A stretch of DNA of 8,712 nucleotides, taken from the NCBI GenBank assembly GCA_007118045.1, contig SKTG01000270.1, forward strand, positions 1-8,712, written 5' to 3'. Below are positions 7,839-8,712 of this stretch, in pieces (the first letter of the stretch is position 1; each line of letters starts with the position of its first letter). This DNA is from Nitriliruptoraceae bacterium. GTDB lineage: Bacteria; Actinomycetota; Nitriliruptoria; Nitriliruptorales; Nitriliruptoraceae. Below the pieces are notes generated by a model. That model made no database searches. It was not told where the DNA came from and saw only the letters and a list, made by a program, of their open reading frames with translations. The position numbers were made by a program, and so were the translations under genes.

Positions 7839-8712
7839 ATGCCCCGCATCGACATCGAAGCGCTCGAGGACGAGTGGGAGGAGGACCACCACCTCCTCGC
7901 ACGGCGTTCGCGTGAGCTCTCCGTGGCGGCACGTCGACGCATCGAGGAGATGGATGTCGGCCGGGTGGTCGGGGTCGACCGTGGTCGTGTCACGATCCTC
8001 TACGAGGGCGAGGTGGTCGAGGCGCCGTTGGCGGGGACGATGCGTGGCGCGAAGGCCGCCGTGGGCGACCGGGTCCGGGTCCGGCCGCCCAAGCACGAGG
8101 ACGACCGGCCGCGGATCGTCGAGGTGCTCGACCGGGACACGGTGCTCACGCGAACGGCGGATGACACCGACGACGAGGAACGGGTCGTGGTCGCCAACGC
8201 CGAGCAGGTCGTGGTCGTCCTCGCGGCCGACTACCTCGAGGTCGGTACGCGGTTCCTCGACCGGGTTCTGGTGGCGGCCTCGATCGGGGGTCTGGACCCG
8301 GTGGTCTGCATCAACAAGGCCGACCTGGTGGCCGAGGAGGTCGAGGGCGCGGAAGCCGAGGGTGGGCTCACGGAGGTGGCGGCCCGCTACGAGGCCATCG
8401 GCGTCCCCGTACGCGTGACGAGCGCCACGACCGGGCAGGGCGTCGATGCGCTGGCGGAACGCCTGACCGGTTGCTGGAGCGCGTTCGCGGGGCACTCCGG
8501 GGTGGGCAAGTCCTCGTTGCTGAACCGGTTGGTTCCGGGCGCGGATCAACGGATCGCGGAGATCGGACGTTACGGCGGCAGGCACACGACCGTGGCGGCG
8601 TGGGCGTTGGAGGCTCCGGCGATCGACGCGTGGCTCGTGGACACGCCCGGGGTGCGATCCTTCGGGCTCGGTGCCACGACCCCGGAGCAGCTCGTCCAGC
8701 ACTTCCCGGAAC
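7839..8712 (+). CDS. rsgA: Ribosome small subunit-dependent GTPase RsgA (3' end outside window)
   Basis: Circularly permuted GTPase that checks and releases late 30S subunits, acting on ribosome maturation in the cytoplasm. The open frame runs 291 codons to the window edge without a stop. After an acidic N-terminus (EALEDEWEEDHH, 7-18), an OB-fold-like segment follows (about 40-80, DVGRVVGVDRGRVTILYEG). The GTPase motifs then come in permuted order: G4 NKAD (159-162), G5 TSA (194-196), G1 GHSGVGKSS (218-226), G2 RHTT (248-251) and G3 DTPG (268-271), followed by VRSFGL. This order is diagnostic of RsgA. The C-terminal zinc-binding Cys-His domain is missing only because the window ends. The start at 7839 has AGGA eight bases upstream. 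An in-frame ATG at 7830 overlaps that AGGA, so it is less likely. Divergent from tldD. Confidence 0.95.
   Translation, partial: MPRIDIEALEDEWEEDHHLLARRSRELSVAARRRIEEMDVGRVVGVDRGRVTILYEGEVVEAPLAGTMRGAKAAVGDRVRVRPPKHEDDRPRIVEVLDRDTVLTRTADDTDDEERVVVANAEQVVVVLAADYLEVGTRFLDRVLVAASIGGLDPVVCINKADLVAEEVEGAEAEGGLTEVAARYEAIGVPVRVTSATTGQGVDALAERLTGCWSAFAGHSGVGKSSLLNRLVPGADQRIAEIGRYGGRHTTVAAWALEAPAIDAWLVDTPGVRSFGLGATTPEQLVQHFPE

Noticed and set aside
5570..7915. Plus-strand open frame of 781 codons opposite tldE and tldD
   Set aside because: It is antisense to both Tld genes and runs into the rsgA start; no recognisable domain. Impressive length alone is weak evidence at this GC content.
7728..8702. Minus-strand open frame of 324 codons opposite rsgA
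   Set aside because: The plus strand encodes all five RsgA GTPase motifs; the antisense product is Arg/Asp/His-rich without motifs.

Overview
The window is very GC-rich, with third codon positions almost all G or C. It carries ordinary chromosomal genes in a layout that suggests a high-GC Actinomycetota; a deep branch such as Nitriliruptoria is possible, but this is an impression from composition and protein style, not proven. I see no tRNA, rRNA, CRISPR array, insertion sequence, integrase or prophage signal.

Layout from left to right. Bases 1-269 (+) are the last 88 codons of a protein whose start lies outside the window, probably the C-terminal beta-sandwich domain of a secreted peptidase. 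It converges on a complete acetyl-CoA synthetase gene (acs, 313-2271, -), and a hairpin built around the acs stop codon lies between them. A 225-bp gap with strong hairpins and a 14-bp tandem repeat precedes acs. Next comes a membrane-bound GGDEF-EAL cyclic-di-GMP enzyme (2497-4638, -) with a repetitive Ala-Asp-Pro tail. After a 246-bp gap come tldE (4885-6279, -) and tldD (6284-7744, -), four bases apart and clearly one operon. A four-copy 20-bp minisatellite overlaps the tldE stop codon. A 94-bp divergent intergenic region separates tldD from rsgA (7839 to the window end, +), which is cut by the window edge before its C-terminal zinc domain.

On the minus strand the transcription order is tldD, tldE, GGDEF-EAL, acs. 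Only tldD-tldE are tightly linked. The other two genes have their own ribosome binding sites and gaps of more than 200 bp, so they are probably separate units. Functions: TldD/TldE form a heterodimeric cytoplasmic metalloprotease, the GGDEF-EAL protein makes and/or degrades cyclic di-GMP, Acs activates acetate to acetyl-CoA, and RsgA is a GTPase for 30S ribosome maturation. Nothing shows that they form one pathway.

I did not find a convincing new multi-gene system. The items most worth a second look are the structured acs leader with alternative pairings, the minisatellite at the tldE stop codon, the intact bifunctional c-di-GMP enzyme with its altered inhibitory site and repeat tail, and the TldD/TldE pair with no visible peptide substrate. 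Many long open frames antisense to these genes are GC-driven shadows.
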